The notes: generated by a model not told the origin, from the letters alone. A stretch of DNA of 64,000 nucleotides from Micromonospora echinospora (GCF_900091495.1 NZ_LT607413.1:7571501-7635500), one strand, 5' to 3'. Numbered from the stretch's first letter, positions 26,531 through 35,221 are shown. Program-made: numbers and translations.

Positions 26531-28531
26531 TCAGGCGGCCGACGGGCCGGCGTTGACGCGGGAGCGGACCACCTCGGTCACGTGCGCCACCGCCTCGTCG
26601 ACCGGCACCCCGTTGCGCTGCGACCCGTCCCGGTAGCGGAACGAGACGGTGCCGGCGGCCACGTCGTCGTCCCCGGCGATCACCATGAACGGGATCTTCT
26701 GCTGCTGGGCGGTCCGGATCTTCTTCTGCATCCGGTCGTCACCCGCGTCGACCTGGGCGCGGATCCCCTGCCCGCGCAGCGTGTCGACGAACTGCCGCAG
26801 GTAGTCGGTGTGCTCGTCGCGGATCGGGATGCCGACCACCTGCACCGGGGCCAGCCAGGCCGGGAACGCGCCCGCGTAGTGCTCGGTGAGCACCCCGAAG
26901 AACCGCTCGATCGACCCGAACAGCGCCCGGTGGATCATGACCGGCCGCTGCCGCGTCCCGTCGGCGGCCTGGTACTCCAGCCCGAACCGCTCCGGCAGGT
27001 TGAAGTCGACCTGGATGGTGGACATCTGCCAGGTCCGGCCGATGGCGTCCTTGGCCTGCACCGAGATCTTCGGTCCGTAGAACGCCGCGCCGCCCGGGTC
27101 CGGGACCAGGTGCAGGCCGGACTCCTCGGCGGCGGAACGCAGCGCCTCGGTGGCCCGCTCCCAGTTCTCGTCGGTGCCGACCGACTTCTCCGGGTTACGG
27201 GTGGAGAGCTCCAGGTAGAAGTCGTCCAGACCGTAGTCGCGCAGCAGTTCGAGCACGAAGGCGAGCAGCGACTTCAGCTCGCCGGCCATCTGCTCCTCGG
27301 TGCAGAAGATGTGCGCGTCGTCCTGGGTCATGCCGCGCACCCGGGTCAGGCCGTGCACCACACCGGACTTCTCGTACCGGTAGACCGTGCCGAACTCGAA
27401 CATCCGCAGCGGCAGCTCCCGGTAGGACCGCCCCCGGGACCGGAAGATCAGGTCGTGCATGGGGCAGTTCATCGGCTTGAGGTAATAGTTCGCGCCCTCC
27501 ACCTCCATGGGCGGGAACATCCCGTCGGCGTACCAGTCCAGGTGCCCGGAGACCTCGTACAGGTTGCCCTTGGTGATGTGCGGGGTGTTGACGAACGCGT
27601 AGCCGGCCTGCTCGTGCTTGATCCGCGAGTAGTTCTCCATCTCCCGACGGATGATCCCGCCCTTCGGGTGGAAGACCGCCAGCCCCGACCCCAGCTCGTC
27701 GGGGAAGCTGAACAGGTCCAGGTCCACCCCGAGCTTGCGGTGGTCGCGCCGGGCGGCCTCCTCCAGGAGCTTCAGGTACGCCTTGAGCTCGTCCCGGGTC
27801 GGCCAGGCGGTGCCGTACACCCGCTGGAGCTGCGGGTTCTTCTCGCTGCCCCGCCAGTACGCGGCGGCCGAGCGCATCAGCTTGAACGCCCCGATCAACC
27901 GGGTGTTCGGCAGGTGCGGACCCCGGCACAGGTCCGACCAGCAGACCTTCTCCTCCTTGGCGGCGAGGTTGTCGTAGATGGTCAGCTCACCGCCGCCGAC
28001 CTCCATCACCTCGGAGGAGTCCAGCCCCTCGCCCTTGACGTCGATCAGCTCCAGCTTGTAGGGCTCGTCGGCCAGCTCCGCCTTCGCCTCGTCGAGGCTG
28101 GCGAAGCGCCGCCGCCGGAAGCGCTGCCCGGACTTGACGATCTCCTGCATCCGCTTCTCGAGCTTCGCCAGGTCGTCGGGCTGGAACGGCTTGTCGACGT
28201 CGAAGTCGTAGTAGAAGCCGTTCTCGATCGGCGGGCCGATGCCGAGCTTCGCGTCCGGGAAGACGTCCTGCACGGCCTGGGCGAGCACGTGCGCGGTCGA
28301 GTGGCGCAACACGTTCAGCCCGTCCGGCGAGTCCAGGCTCACCGGCTCGACCTCGGTCTCCTCGGCCGGCTTCCAGTCCAGGTCACGCAGCTGCCCCTGC
28401 GGGTCACGGACCACCACGATCGCCTTGGGGCCGGTCGCGGGCAGCCCGGCCGCCGCCACCGCGTCGGCCGCCGTCGTCCCGGCGGCGACGACGACGGGGT
28501 CGGCCACTGCGGGGGTACCGGGTGCGGACAC
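26531..28531 (-). CDS. thrS: Threonyl-tRNA synthetase
   Basis: 666 residues. N-terminal TGS-like domain, then the editing-domain-like region with [16 protein letters not shown] (about 78-93) and its late Cys/His ([13 protein letters not shown]). The class II core carries motif 2 [14 protein letters not shown] (about 400) and the zinc ligands including Cys in [11 protein letters not shown]; the anticodon-binding domain runs from about 560. It charges tRNA-Thr. GTG 28531 follows GGAGGAG. A TAGCAT box at 28582-28587 would give a leader of about 45 nt. The upstream region also holds an odd G/C-run element. Confidence 0.97.
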   Translation of the reverse strand: MSAPGTPAVADPVVVAAGTTAADAVAAAGLPATGPKAIVVVRDPQGQLRDLDWKPAEETEVEPVSLDSPDGLNVLRHSTAHVLAQAVQDVFPDAKLGIGPPIENGFYYDFDVDKPFQPDDLAKLEKRMQEIVKSGQRFRRRRFASLDEAKAELADEPYKLELIDVKGEGLDSSEVMEVGGGELTIYDNLAAKEEKVCWSDLCRGPHLPNTRLIGAFKLMRSAAAYWRGSEKNPQLQRVYGTAWPTRDELKAYLKLLEEAARRDHRKLGVDLDLFSFPDELGSGLAVFHPKGGIIRREMENYSRIKHEQAGYAFVNTPHITKGNLYEVSGHLDWYADGMFPPMEVEGANYYLKPMNCPMHDLIFRSRGRSYRELPLRMFEFGTVYRYEKSGVVHGLTRVRGMTQDDAHIFCTEEQMAGELKSLLAFVLELLRDYGLDDFYLELSTRNPEKSVGTDENWERATEALRSAAEESGLHLVPDPGGAAFYGPKISVQAKDAIGRTWQMSTIQVDFNLPERFGLEYQAADGTRQRPVMIHRALFGSIERFFGVLTEHYAGAFPAWLAPVQVVGIPIRDEHTDYLRQFVDTLRGQGIRAQVDAGDDRMQKKIRTAQQQKIPFMVIAGDDDVAAGTVSFRYRDGSQRNGVPVDEAVAHVTEVVRSRVNAGPSAA

Positions 28532-28620
28532 GATGACTCCTCCAGAACGTCACGGAACGGCCGAGTTACGACCCTGCGCCGATGCTATCGGTCGCCCCAC
28601 CCCCCACCGCCGCCGGGAAA

Positions 28621-28670
28621 GGAGGGGACCCCTGTTACCGCTTTCTGCCGAGCAAGGGCCCCCTGCAACC
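28621..28670. repeat. Palindrome-like GGGGACCCC / GGGCCCCC element upstream of thrS
   Basis: About 50 nt with two internally self-complementary blocks (ggggacccc at 28624-28632 and agggccccct near 28655-28664). They flank a short A/T-containing middle that includes tgttaccgctttctgc. It lies between thrS and the ADP-ribosylglycohydrolase gene, beyond the likely thrS promoter. Its form resembles a dispersed intergenic element of Micromonospora chromosomes as I recall them, but only one copy is seen here. Confidence 0.4.
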
Positions 28671-28784
28671 ACCCCGGCACGGCAGGCGCTAACGACACCG
28701 GCAGGGCGGGCGGCGGGCCGGCGGAGCGGAGCGAGGGCGAGGCGGGTCCACCCGGCGCACGGACGGTGACGCGGACGCCCGGTG

Positions 28785-29705
28785 TCAGTCGAGCCAGGCC
28801 GGCAGCGGCTCGCGGGCGGCCAGCCAGTCGGCGGGCACCCCGCCGGGCACACCGACCCCGGTGTACGCGGCGACGACGCCCCCGACGATCGCCGCCGTGG
28901 TGTCCACGTCGCCGCCGGCCTCGACGCACGCGCGGATCGCCGCCGGGTAGTCGGCCAGGTGCCGGGCGGCCACCCAGAGGGTGAACGGCACCGTGTCCTG
29001 GGCGGTGACCCGGGAGCCGTTGCCGAGCGCGTCGACCGCCTCGGCCAGCGACCGGTCCCGCAGGTCGGCCGCCCGACGGACGCCCCGGTGCACCTCGCCG
29101 CCCGGGTCGAGGGCCCCGGCGACCCCGGCGAGCAGGCGGGCGGCGTCCGGCCGTTGCCCGTCGAGGCGGCCCCGGGCGGCCAGCGCGGCGGCGACGGCGA
29201 CCGCCACCGCGCCGGCGATCCCCTCGGGATGGGCGTGGGTGACCTCGGCCGACGCCCGGGCCTGGGCGGCGGCACGGGAGGTGGAGTCGGCGAAGTACGC
29301 GCCCAGCGGGGCGACCCGCATCGCCGCCCCGTTGCCGCAGGATCCCTGCCCCTCGAACGCGGCAGCGGCGGCCACCGGCCACGGGGTGCCGGTACGGATC
29401 AGCCGCAGGACGGTGACCGCTCCGGGCCCGTACCCCCGGTACGGCTCGGCGCGCTCGGCGAAGGCCAGGGCCAGGGCGTCCCGGTCGATCTCCCCCGCAG
29501 TGTCCAGGGCGCGCACCACGGAGCAGGCCATCTCGGTGTCGTCGGTCCACGACCAGGGCGGGGCGGGGAGTCGACCGGCGGCCAGATCGGCCGGGGTGTT
29601 TCCGGGTACGAAGTACTGGGAGCCGAGCGCGTCGCCGGCCGAGAGCCCCGCGAGGCTGTCCCGGGCGAGCGCCATCCGGGTGTCGGCGAAGATCGTGAAG
29701 GACAT
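28785..29705 (-). CDS. ADP-ribosylglycohydrolase family protein
   Basis: 306 residues of the DraG/ARH fold. Two metal-binding motifs are clear: SWTDDTEMACSVV (about 57-69) and the C-terminal AGGDVDTTAAIVGGV (about 265-279). The N-terminal DSLAGLSAGDALGSQYF also matches. It would remove ADP-ribose from a modified protein, nucleic acid or small molecule. It is divergent from the two-component response-regulator gene across about 73 nt, so the promoters overlap. No ADP-ribosyltransferase partner is visible nearby. Start ATG 29705 has a weak ribosome site. Confidence 0.9.
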   Translation of the reverse strand: MSFTIFADTRMALARDSLAGLSAGDALGSQYFVPGNTPADLAAGRLPAPPWSWTDDTEMACSVVRALDTAGEIDRDALALAFAERAEPYRGYGPGAVTVLRLIRTGTPWPVAAAAAFEGQGSCGNGAAMRVAPLGAYFADSTSRAAAQARASAEVTHAHPEGIAGAVAVAVAAALAARGRLDGQRPDAARLLAGVAGALDPGGEVHRGVRRAADLRDRSLAEAVDALGNGSRVTAQDTVPFTLWVAARHLADYPAAIRACVEAGGDVDTTAAIVGGVVAAYTGVGVPGGVPADWLAAREPLPAWLD

Positions 29706-29778
29706 CGCTGCACCAGCTTGCCCGGCCTGCGGGTATGCCGCAACGCGACCCGCTTGCCAGGGGCAGTACCGTCTTGAC

Positions 29779-30468
29779 GTGGCCACCGTGCTTTTGGTCG
29801 AAGATGACCATGTCGTCCGCGGCGCGATGCTGCGTTCCCTGTCCGACCGGGGGCACGCCGTGCACGCGGTCGGCACGGCGCTGGAGGCGCTGCGCCGGGT
29901 CGCCGCCGAGACGCCGGACCTGGTCGTCCTCGACCTGGGCCTGCCCGACCTCGACGGCTCCGACGCGCTGCGGATGCTGCGCGGGATCACCGACGTCCCG
30001 ATCATCATCGCCACCGCCCGGGACGACGAGCAGTCGGTGGTCCGGCTGCTGCGCGCCGGCGCGGACGACTACATGGTGAAGCCCTTCACCGGCGCGCACC
30101 TGGACGCCCGGATCACCACGGTCCTGCGCCGGGTCGGGCGGGCCAGCCGCAGCATCCAGCCGGTGGTGCACACCGTCGGCGGGCTCCGGGTGGACGTGGG
30201 CGAGCGCAGCGCCCACCTCGACGGGGAGCCGCTGGCGCTGACCCGCAAGGAGTTCGACCTGCTGGCCTATCTGGCGGCGCGTCCCGGGCGGGTAGTGTCC
30301 CGCCGGGAACTCCTGGAGGAAGTATGGCGTCAGCCGTCGGTCGGCGAGGACCAGACCATCGACGTTCATCTGTATTGGCTACGTCGAAAGATGGGCGAGT
30401 CCGCGGCGAAGCCGCGCTACCTGCGCACCGTGCGGGGGGTGGGCTTCCGGCTGGTGGCACCGGACTGA
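29779..30468 (+). CDS. Two-component response regulator, OmpR/PhoB family
   Basis: 229 residues. The receiver domain (about 1-115) has acidic pocket LLVEDDH, phospho-acceptor Asp in VVLDLGLPDLDG (about 52) and Lys in MVKPFTG (about 101). The winged-helix DNA-binding domain (about 130-227) reads LTRKEFDLLAYLA and then TIDVHLYWLRRKMG and RTVRGVGFRL. GTG 29779 precedes ATVLLVEDD, the natural receiver start. Its histidine kinase begins 2 nt after its stop. OmpR-type regulators bind direct repeats about 11 bp apart; such a repeat is present at 31941-31973. Confidence 0.95.
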   Translation: MATVLLVEDDHVVRGAMLRSLSDRGHAVHAVGTALEALRRVAAETPDLVVLDLGLPDLDGSDALRMLRGITDVPIIIATARDDEQSVVRLLRAGADDYMVKPFTGAHLDARITTVLRRVGRASRSIQPVVHTVGGLRVDVGERSAHLDGEPLALTRKEFDLLAYLAARPGRVVSRRELLEEVWRQPSVGEDQTIDVHLYWLRRKMGESAAKPRYLRTVRGVGFRLVAPD

Positions 30469-30470
30469 GG

Positions 30471-31892
30471 GTGACGCTGGCGACCCTGGTCGCCGGCATG
30501 GGCACCCTGGTGGCGCTGGCGTTCCTGATCCCCCTCGGCACGACGATGCAAGACCGGGCCCGGGAGGAGGCGCTGGCCGACGCCGCGCGTCGCGCCGCCC
30601 TGGTCACCGGCACCCTCGCGGTCAGCACCAAGGTCGATGACGTCGCCCGCGCCGTGGAGGCGACCGGGGGCGACCCGGCCACCCGACCCGTGGTCCACGG
30701 GCTCGGTGGTGACCCCGGCGGCCGGGCCGACCAGGCGGACGTGGCCCGAGCCGGCCTGGAACGGCACTCGCTCGTCGTCGACGTGCCCGGCGGGCTGGTC
30801 CGGCTGGACCCGGTGGTCCTCGGCGACCAGGTCGCGGTGGTCGAGGTCTTCGTGCCGGCGTCGACGACCTCGGGCGGCGGCACCCGCACCTGGCTCCTGC
30901 TCGGCGGGGTGGCCGTGGCCCTGGTGGGCGCGGCGGTCGTCGTGGTCGACCGGGTCGCCGCCCGCACCGCCGACGCGGCCCGGGGCCTGGTCCGGGCCGC
31001 CGGCGCGATCGGCGAAGGCGAGTTGGCGGTACGGATCGAGCCCAGCGGTCCGCGCGAACTGGCCGAGGCCGGCTACGCCTTCAACCGGATGGCCGACCGG
31101 CTGGTCGCCGCCCGCACCGACGAACGGGAACTGGTGGCCGACCTGTCGCACCGGCTGCGCACCCCGCTGACCGTGCTGCGGCTGGACGCCGAGGCGCTCG
31201 ACTCCGACGACACCAGCGTCGGCACGTTCAGCGAGGACGAGCTGGACCGGCGACGGAGCATCCGGCGGATCCGGCAGGCGATCGTCACCCTCGAGGGCGA
31301 GGTGGACGTCCTGATCAAGACCACCCGCAAGGCGGTCGCCCAGGAGACCGAACCGGCGATGTGCGACGTCAGCGAGGTGGTCCGGGACCGGATGGTGTTC
31401 TGGTCGGCGCTGGCCGGGGACCAGAACCGGCCACACCGGGTGACCGGGGCGCAGGTGCGCATCCCGGCGCCGGTGCCCCGGGCGGAACTGGCCGCCGCGC
31501 TCGACGCGGTGATCGGCAACGTCTTCCGCTACACCCCGCAGGGCACCGCGTTCGAGGTGGCGCTCTCCCGCCGGGACGGCTACGTGGCGCTGCGCATCGA
31601 CGACGCCGGCCCGGGGATCGCCGACCCCGACCGGGCGCTACGGCGGGGAGCCAGCGACCAGGGCTCCACCGGTCTCGGGCTGGACATCGCCCGGCGGGTC
31701 GCGTTGCAGGCCAGCGGGTCGGTCAGCATCGACCGGGCCCGGCTGGGCGGAGCCAGCGTGGTGATGCTGCTGGCCGATCCGGAGGCGACGCCCCGAACGG
31801 TCAACCGTTTCGGGTTGGTCGGCCGGATGGCCCGGGAACGGGAGCCCCGGGGCCGTCGTCGCTGGGCCCGTCCCCGCCCGTCGGACGACTGA
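30471..31892 (+). CDS. Two-component sensor histidine kinase
   Basis: 473 residues. TM1 is at about 2-24 and TM2 at about 140-160 (WLLLGGVAVALVGAAVVVV), bounding an extracellular sensor loop of about 115 residues. The HAMP-like region follows, then HisKA with phospho-His in LVADLSHRLRTPLTVL (H about 227). The ATPase domain has an N-box-like VIGNVFRYTP, G1 DDAGPGI and G2 GLGLDIA. GTG 30471 sits two bases after the regulator stop and begins directly with the first membrane span. The C-terminal 35 residues are Arg-rich. The stimulus is unknown. Confidence 0.93.
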   Translation: MTLATLVAGMGTLVALAFLIPLGTTMQDRAREEALADAARRAALVTGTLAVSTKVDDVARAVEATGGDPATRPVVHGLGGDPGGRADQADVARAGLERHSLVVDVPGGLVRLDPVVLGDQVAVVEVFVPASTTSGGGTRTWLLLGGVAVALVGAAVVVVDRVAARTADAARGLVRAAGAIGEGELAVRIEPSGPRELAEAGYAFNRMADRLVAARTDERELVADLSHRLRTPLTVLRLDAEALDSDDTSVGTFSEDELDRRRSIRRIRQAIVTLEGEVDVLIKTTRKAVAQETEPAMCDVSEVVRDRMVFWSALAGDQNRPHRVTGAQVRIPAPVPRAELAAALDAVIGNVFRYTPQGTAFEVALSRRDGYVALRIDDAGPGIADPDRALRRGASDQGSTGLGLDIARRVALQASGSVSIDRARLGGASVVMLLADPEATPRTVNRFGLVGRMAREREPRGRRRWARPRPSDD

Positions 31893-31940
31893 GTTCCGCG
31901 TGCGGTCCGGCGGTTCCGGGGACGATTCGCTTTCGGCCGG

Positions 31941-31973
31941 CTCAGGTCTTCCTTAGATCCGGCTTAACGAACG
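31941..31973. promoter_or_regulatory. Triple 11-bp direct repeat, OmpR/PhoB-type binding site
   Basis: Three successive 11-bp units begin CTCAG (31941), CTTAG (31952) and CTTAA (31963), exactly one helical turn apart. This is the geometry OmpR-family regulators use for tandem dimer binding. The site lies 49 nt past the histidine-kinase stop, in the gap between two convergent genes, so no annotated start is downstream on either strand. Confidence 0.5.
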
Positions 31974-32059
31974 ACCACACCGGCGCACCGGCTGGCAGGC
32001 TCGGTGGCGCGAACCCATCAGTTCCACCGCTCCACCGGTCTACGCCCCGGGAAGCATTC

Positions 32060-32124
32060 CCACCGGCCGGTGGAGCCCACGCGCGGCGGGGGCGCGGTCC
32101 CCCACACCAACCCCCGTCGCGCGT
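32060..32124. terminator. Hairpins between histidine kinase and deaminase genes
   Basis: A perfect 14-bp palindrome ccaccggccggtgg (32060-32073) is followed by a 14-bp stem (32079-32092 with 32111-32124, one G-U pair, 18-nt loop). It lies 20 nt past the minus-strand deaminase stop and can end transcripts from both sides. Confidence 0.55.
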
Positions 32125-32143
32125 GCTCTCTCGGCCGACGTCG

Positions 32144-33169
32144 TCAGCGGGCCGCCGTCGTCAGGTAGGCGTCGATCTCGGCGGTGAGCCGCCGCTTCTC
32201 CCCCTCGGGCAGGAAGGCCGCGGTCACCGCGTCGCGGGCCAGCCCGGCCACCCCCGCCGCGTCCAGCTCCAGCAGCCGGGCGGCGACCGCGTACTCGTCG
32301 TTGAGGGTGGTGCCGAACATCGGCGGGTCGTCGGAGTTGATGGTGACCAGCACCCCGGCCTCGACGAGGCGTCCGAGCGGGTGCTCGTCGAGACTCGCCA
32401 CGGCCCGGGTCCGCAGGTTGGAGGTGGGGCAGACCTCCAACGCGATCCGGTGTTGCGCGAGGTGGGCCAGGAGTTCCGGGTCCTGCGCGGCGGAGATGCC
32501 GTGCCCGATCCGCTCCGCGCCCAGGTCCCGCAGCGCGTCCCAGACGGTCTGCGGGCCGGTGGTCTCCCCCGCGTGCGGAGCGGAGCGCAGCCCGGCCGCC
32601 CGCGCCTGGTCGAAGTACGGCTTGAACTGCGGTCGGGGCACGCCGATCTCCGGGCCGCCCAGGCCGAACGAGATCAGCCCGTCCGGACGCTGGTCGAGGG
32701 CGATCCGCAGGGTCTCCTCGGCTGCCGGCAGCCCGGCCTCGCCCGGGATGTCGAAGCACCAGCGCAGCTCGATGCCGAAGTCCGCCTCGGCCCGTTTGCG
32801 GGCGTCCTCGATCGCCTCGCAGAAGGCCGGCGCCGGGATGCCCCGACGCACGTGCGAGTACGGCGTGATGGTCAGCTCCGCGTAGCGGACCTGCTGGCGG
32901 GCCAGTTCCCGGGCCACCTCGTGGGTGAGGATCCAGACGTCGGTGTCGTCCCGGACCAGGTCGACCACGCTGAGGTAGACCTCGATGAAGTGGGCGAAGT
33001 CGCGGAACTCGAAGTAGGCGGCGAGCGCCTCCGGGTCGGCCGGCACCGGGCTGCGCCCCTCGTGCCGGGCGGCCAGCTCGGCGACGATGCGGGGTGACGC
33101 GGAGCCGACGTGGTGCACGTGCAGCTCCACCTTGGGCAGTCCGGCGATGAACGAGGGCAGGTCGGTCAC
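32144..33169 (-). CDS. Adenosine deaminase-family protein (possibly aminodeoxyfutalosine deaminase)
   Basis: 341 residues, amidohydrolase barrel. Metal/catalytic motifs are VELHVHHVGS (about 12-21), SAPHAGETTG with the catalytic Glu (about 196-205), ERIGHGI and INSDDPPMFG (about 276-285). The HVHHVGSASPRIV start differs from the classic HLHIEG of Add. As I recall, it is the form seen in streptomycete enzymes shown to deaminate 6-amino-6-deoxyfutalosine in menaquinone synthesis; this substrate is a hypothesis. GTG 33169 has GAGGAG upstream and overlaps the stop of the methyltransferase gene (GTGA), so the two are coupled. Confidence 0.87.
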   Translation of the reverse strand: MTDLPSFIAGLPKVELHVHHVGSASPRIVAELAARHEGRSPVPADPEALAAYFEFRDFAHFIEVYLSVVDLVRDDTDVWILTHEVARELARQQVRYAELTITPYSHVRRGIPAPAFCEAIEDARKRAEADFGIELRWCFDIPGEAGLPAAEETLRIALDQRPDGLISFGLGGPEIGVPRPQFKPYFDQARAAGLRSAPHAGETTGPQTVWDALRDLGAERIGHGISAAQDPELLAHLAQHRIALEVCPTSNLRTRAVASLDEHPLGRLVEAGVLVTINSDDPPMFGTTLNDEYAVAARLLELDAAGVAGLARDAVTAAFLPEGEKRRLTAEIDAYLTTAAR

Positions 33170-33966
33170 AGGTTCTCCTCGGCGCGGGCAGGGGTACGGG
33201 CCACGAAGAAGACGCGGCGGAACGGGAAGTACACCTGACCGTGCCGGACCGGGTACTGCTCGGCGAGCCGGTTGCCCAGCGCCACCCGGAACCGGTCCCA
33301 GGTGGCGTCGTCCAGGGCGGCCCGGACCGGGCGCAGGGCCGTCCCCTCCAGCCAGGTGAACACGGGATGGTCGGCGTCGACCGGGGCCGACAGGAGGTGC
33401 ACGTAGGTAGTCTCCCAGGCGTCCACCGCGCACCCGGCGTCGGCCATCAGCTCGGCGTACGCCACGGCGTCGCGCACCGGGGCCTCGCGCAGCAGCGGAA
33501 GGAGTTCGGCCCGCCACGGCCCCTGGTCGGCCACCGCCCACAGGGTGCGGTGCGAGGGGGCGTCGTAGTTGGCGGGCACCTGCACCGCCAGCGAGGCGCC
33601 GGGCGGCAGCTCCCGCGCCCAGCGGGTGAGCAGTCGCTGGTGGCCGGGCACCCACTGGAGCACCGCGCTGGCGAGCAGCACGTCGACGTCCGGACCGGGA
33701 CGCCAGTCGTGCAGGTCGCCGACGGCGAAGGTGACCGGCGTGTCCTGCCGTCCGGCCTGTTCGATCATCGTGGGGGACGAGTCGATGCCGAGGATCCGGC
33801 TCTCCGGCCACCGGTCGGCCAGGGTCGCGGTGAGGTGCCCGGGGCCGCACCCCAGGTCGACCACGGCCCGGGGGCGGCGCGCCGGGACGCGGGCCATCAG
33901 GTCGTGGAAGGGGCGGGACCGCTCGTCGGCGTAACGCAGGTAGCTGCTCGGATCCCACACGGGCAA
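33166..33966 (-). CDS. SAM-dependent methyltransferase, trans-aconitate methyltransferase-like
   Basis: 266 residues. It opens VWDPSSYLRYADERSRPFHDL, the pattern of trans-aconitate 2-methyltransferases (Tam). Motif I is VVDLGCGPGHLTATLA (about 35-50), the acidic ribose contact is in ILGIDSSPTMIEQA, and SAVLQWVPGH and LPPGASLAVQVP are also Tam-like. In known systems the enzyme methyl-esterifies trans-aconitate formed from cis-aconitate. It is first in a two-gene unit with the deaminase. The divergent intergenic space to the small membrane-protein gene is about 200 nt. Confidence 0.83.
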   Translation of the reverse strand: MPVWDPSSYLRYADERSRPFHDLMARVPARRPRAVVDLGCGPGHLTATLADRWPESRILGIDSSPTMIEQAGRQDTPVTFAVGDLHDWRPGPDVDVLLASAVLQWVPGHQRLLTRWARELPPGASLAVQVPANYDAPSHRTLWAVADQGPWRAELLPLLREAPVRDAVAYAELMADAGCAVDAWETTYVHLLSAPVDADHPVFTWLEGTALRPVRAALDDATWDRFRVALGNRLAEQYPVRHGQVYFPFRRVFFVARTPARAEENL

Positions 33967-34170
33967 ACCTCCAAACCGTACGTGTGTCCTGCCGAACCGT
34001 ACGACCCCGCGCGCCGGTCGGCGACCGGATCACTAGGCTCAGCCGAATGGAGCAGCGTACCTTCGGCCGGCTGGGCCGCCGGGCGGGCGGCCGGTGGTGA
34101 GCCCGGCCCCCACCGACGGGCACGCGGGAAGCGCGGCACGACAGCCGCGCCACGGCAGGGAGGGGAGACG

Positions 34171-34368
34171 GTGAAGGGGTGGCTTCCACTCACGCTCGGC
34201 CTGTTGGCCGTCGTGGTCGGTACGGTCTGGACGGTGCAGGGGCTGGGCTACGTCAGCGGCAGCGTGATGACCGACCAGCGGATCTGGGCGGTGCTCGGTC
34301 CACTGCTCGCGCTGGGCGGGGCCGCGGCGCTCTGGCTCGGGATGCGCGCCCGACGTCCACGTTCCTGA
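34171..34368 (+). CDS. Small two-span membrane protein
   Basis: 65 residues from GTG 34171, with GGGAGGGGA upstream. Two hydrophobic segments (about 3-27 and 38-60) with a short loop GSVMTDQRI between them, then a basic tail RARRPRS. The first segment contains TVWTVQGLGYV, a pattern I associate with a small membrane protein widespread in actinomycetes. Function unknown. It is divergent from the methyltransferase/deaminase pair. Confidence 0.72.
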   Translation: MKGWLPLTLGLLAVVVGTVWTVQGLGYVSGSVMTDQRIWAVLGPLLALGGAAALWLGMRARRPRS

Positions 34369-34744
34369 CCACCGGGGTCGGCTGACCGACGACCGCCGGC
34401 ACCGACCGTCCGGATCGGGGCACCCTCGGCGGTGCGGCCCGGCAGGGGCAGGGGCGGCCGGCGGAGGCAGAGGCGGCCGACTGGGCGAAGACGGCGGGCC
34501 GGACGAGCGTCCGACCAGGACAGAAACTGGCGCGACCGGCGCGAACTGCCGGTCGACCAGGATCGCCGAGGCCTACAACGGGTGGTCCTGGTTCCGCCGG
34601 ACGCGCGGTGTCGCCCCGGCGGGCCGTTCGGTCGGGCGGCGCATGTGGAAAGCCCCGCGTCCGGGCCGGACACGGGGCTTCACGGGGGCGGACCCGACGC
34701 GGTGCGGATCAGCCGGCTGGCCGGCGGGGGCCGACCGGTGCTGC
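34369..34744. other. 376-nt gap between the small membrane-protein gene and cspA
   Basis: Both flanking genes end here. Apart from the cspA terminator hairpin at 34650-34680 I see no gene. Open frames in it are high-GC chance frames with Arg/Gly/Pro-rich translation and no ribosome sites. Confidence 0.5.
34650..34680 (-). terminator. Hairpin terminator of cspA
   Basis: aagccccgcgtccgg (34650-34664) pairs with ccggacacggggctt (34666-34680) with a single mismatch. It lies about 65 nt past the cspA stop on the minus strand. Confidence 0.55.
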
Positions 34745-34948
34745 TCAGATGGGACGGACCTGCTCCGCCTGCGGGCCCTTCTGGCCCTGGGCGATCTCGA
34801 ACTCCACCCGCTGGTTCTCCTCCAGCGTGCGGTAGCCGCTGGTCTGGATGGCCGAGAAGTGGACGAACACGTCAGCACCCCCGCCGTCGACGGTGATGAA
34901 GCCGAAGCCCTTGTCTGCGTTGAACCACTTCACGGTTCCCTGCGCCAT
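34745..34948 (-). CDS. cspA: Cold-shock protein (CspA family)
   Basis: 67 residues, the full cold-shock domain. RNP1 is KGFGFITV (about 13-20) and RNP2 is DVFVHFSAI (about 27-35); the start is [11 protein letters not shown]. It is a single-stranded nucleic-acid chaperone that melts RNA structure. The ribosome site is an unusually strong AAGGAG seven bases before the ATG. The upstream untranslated region is long and holds a 9-bp direct repeat, as expected for a gene controlled through its leader. Confidence 0.97.
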   Translation of the reverse strand: MAQGTVKWFNADKGFGFITVDGGGADVFVHFSAIQTSGYRTLEENQRVEFEIAQGQKGPQAEQVRPI

Positions 34949-35044
34949 GTGTATCTCCTTCTAAAACTGGCGGCCGAGCACGCCGTGCGGCCGGTTGGCC
35001 GTTTTCGAGCAGCGGCGCCTGAGGCGGCCCCCTGGCAGGAGACT

Positions 35045-35070
35045 TCTCTCAACCCACGCCATCTCTCAAC
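35045..35070 (-). repeat. Direct repeat of TTGAGAGA type in the cspA upstream region
   Basis: tctctcaac occurs at 35045-35053 and 35062-35070, giving GTTGAGAGA twice with 17-bp period on the coding strand of cspA, about 100-120 nt before its start. This may be a regulator site or part of a structured leader; which one depends on the unmapped transcription start. Confidence 0.45.
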
Positions 35071-35179
35071 AGCGGGGAACAGCAAACCACGTACGCAAAA
35101 ACTCTGCACAGCCTACCTGACGAAATTCTCCTACATGTGACCTGAAGGACGCCGGGAACCGGGCCGGGTGGACATGCCA

Positions 35180-35210
35180 CGGCCCCCGTCCGGACGTCGG
35201 ACGGGGGCCG
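35180..35210 (-). terminator. Hairpin terminator of the DUF4235 operon
   Basis: A perfect 13-bp stem (35180-35192 with 35198-35210) with loop gacgt begins 12 nt after the DUF4235 stop on the minus strand. Confidence 0.62.
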
Positions 35211-35221
35211 GGAAACGTCGT

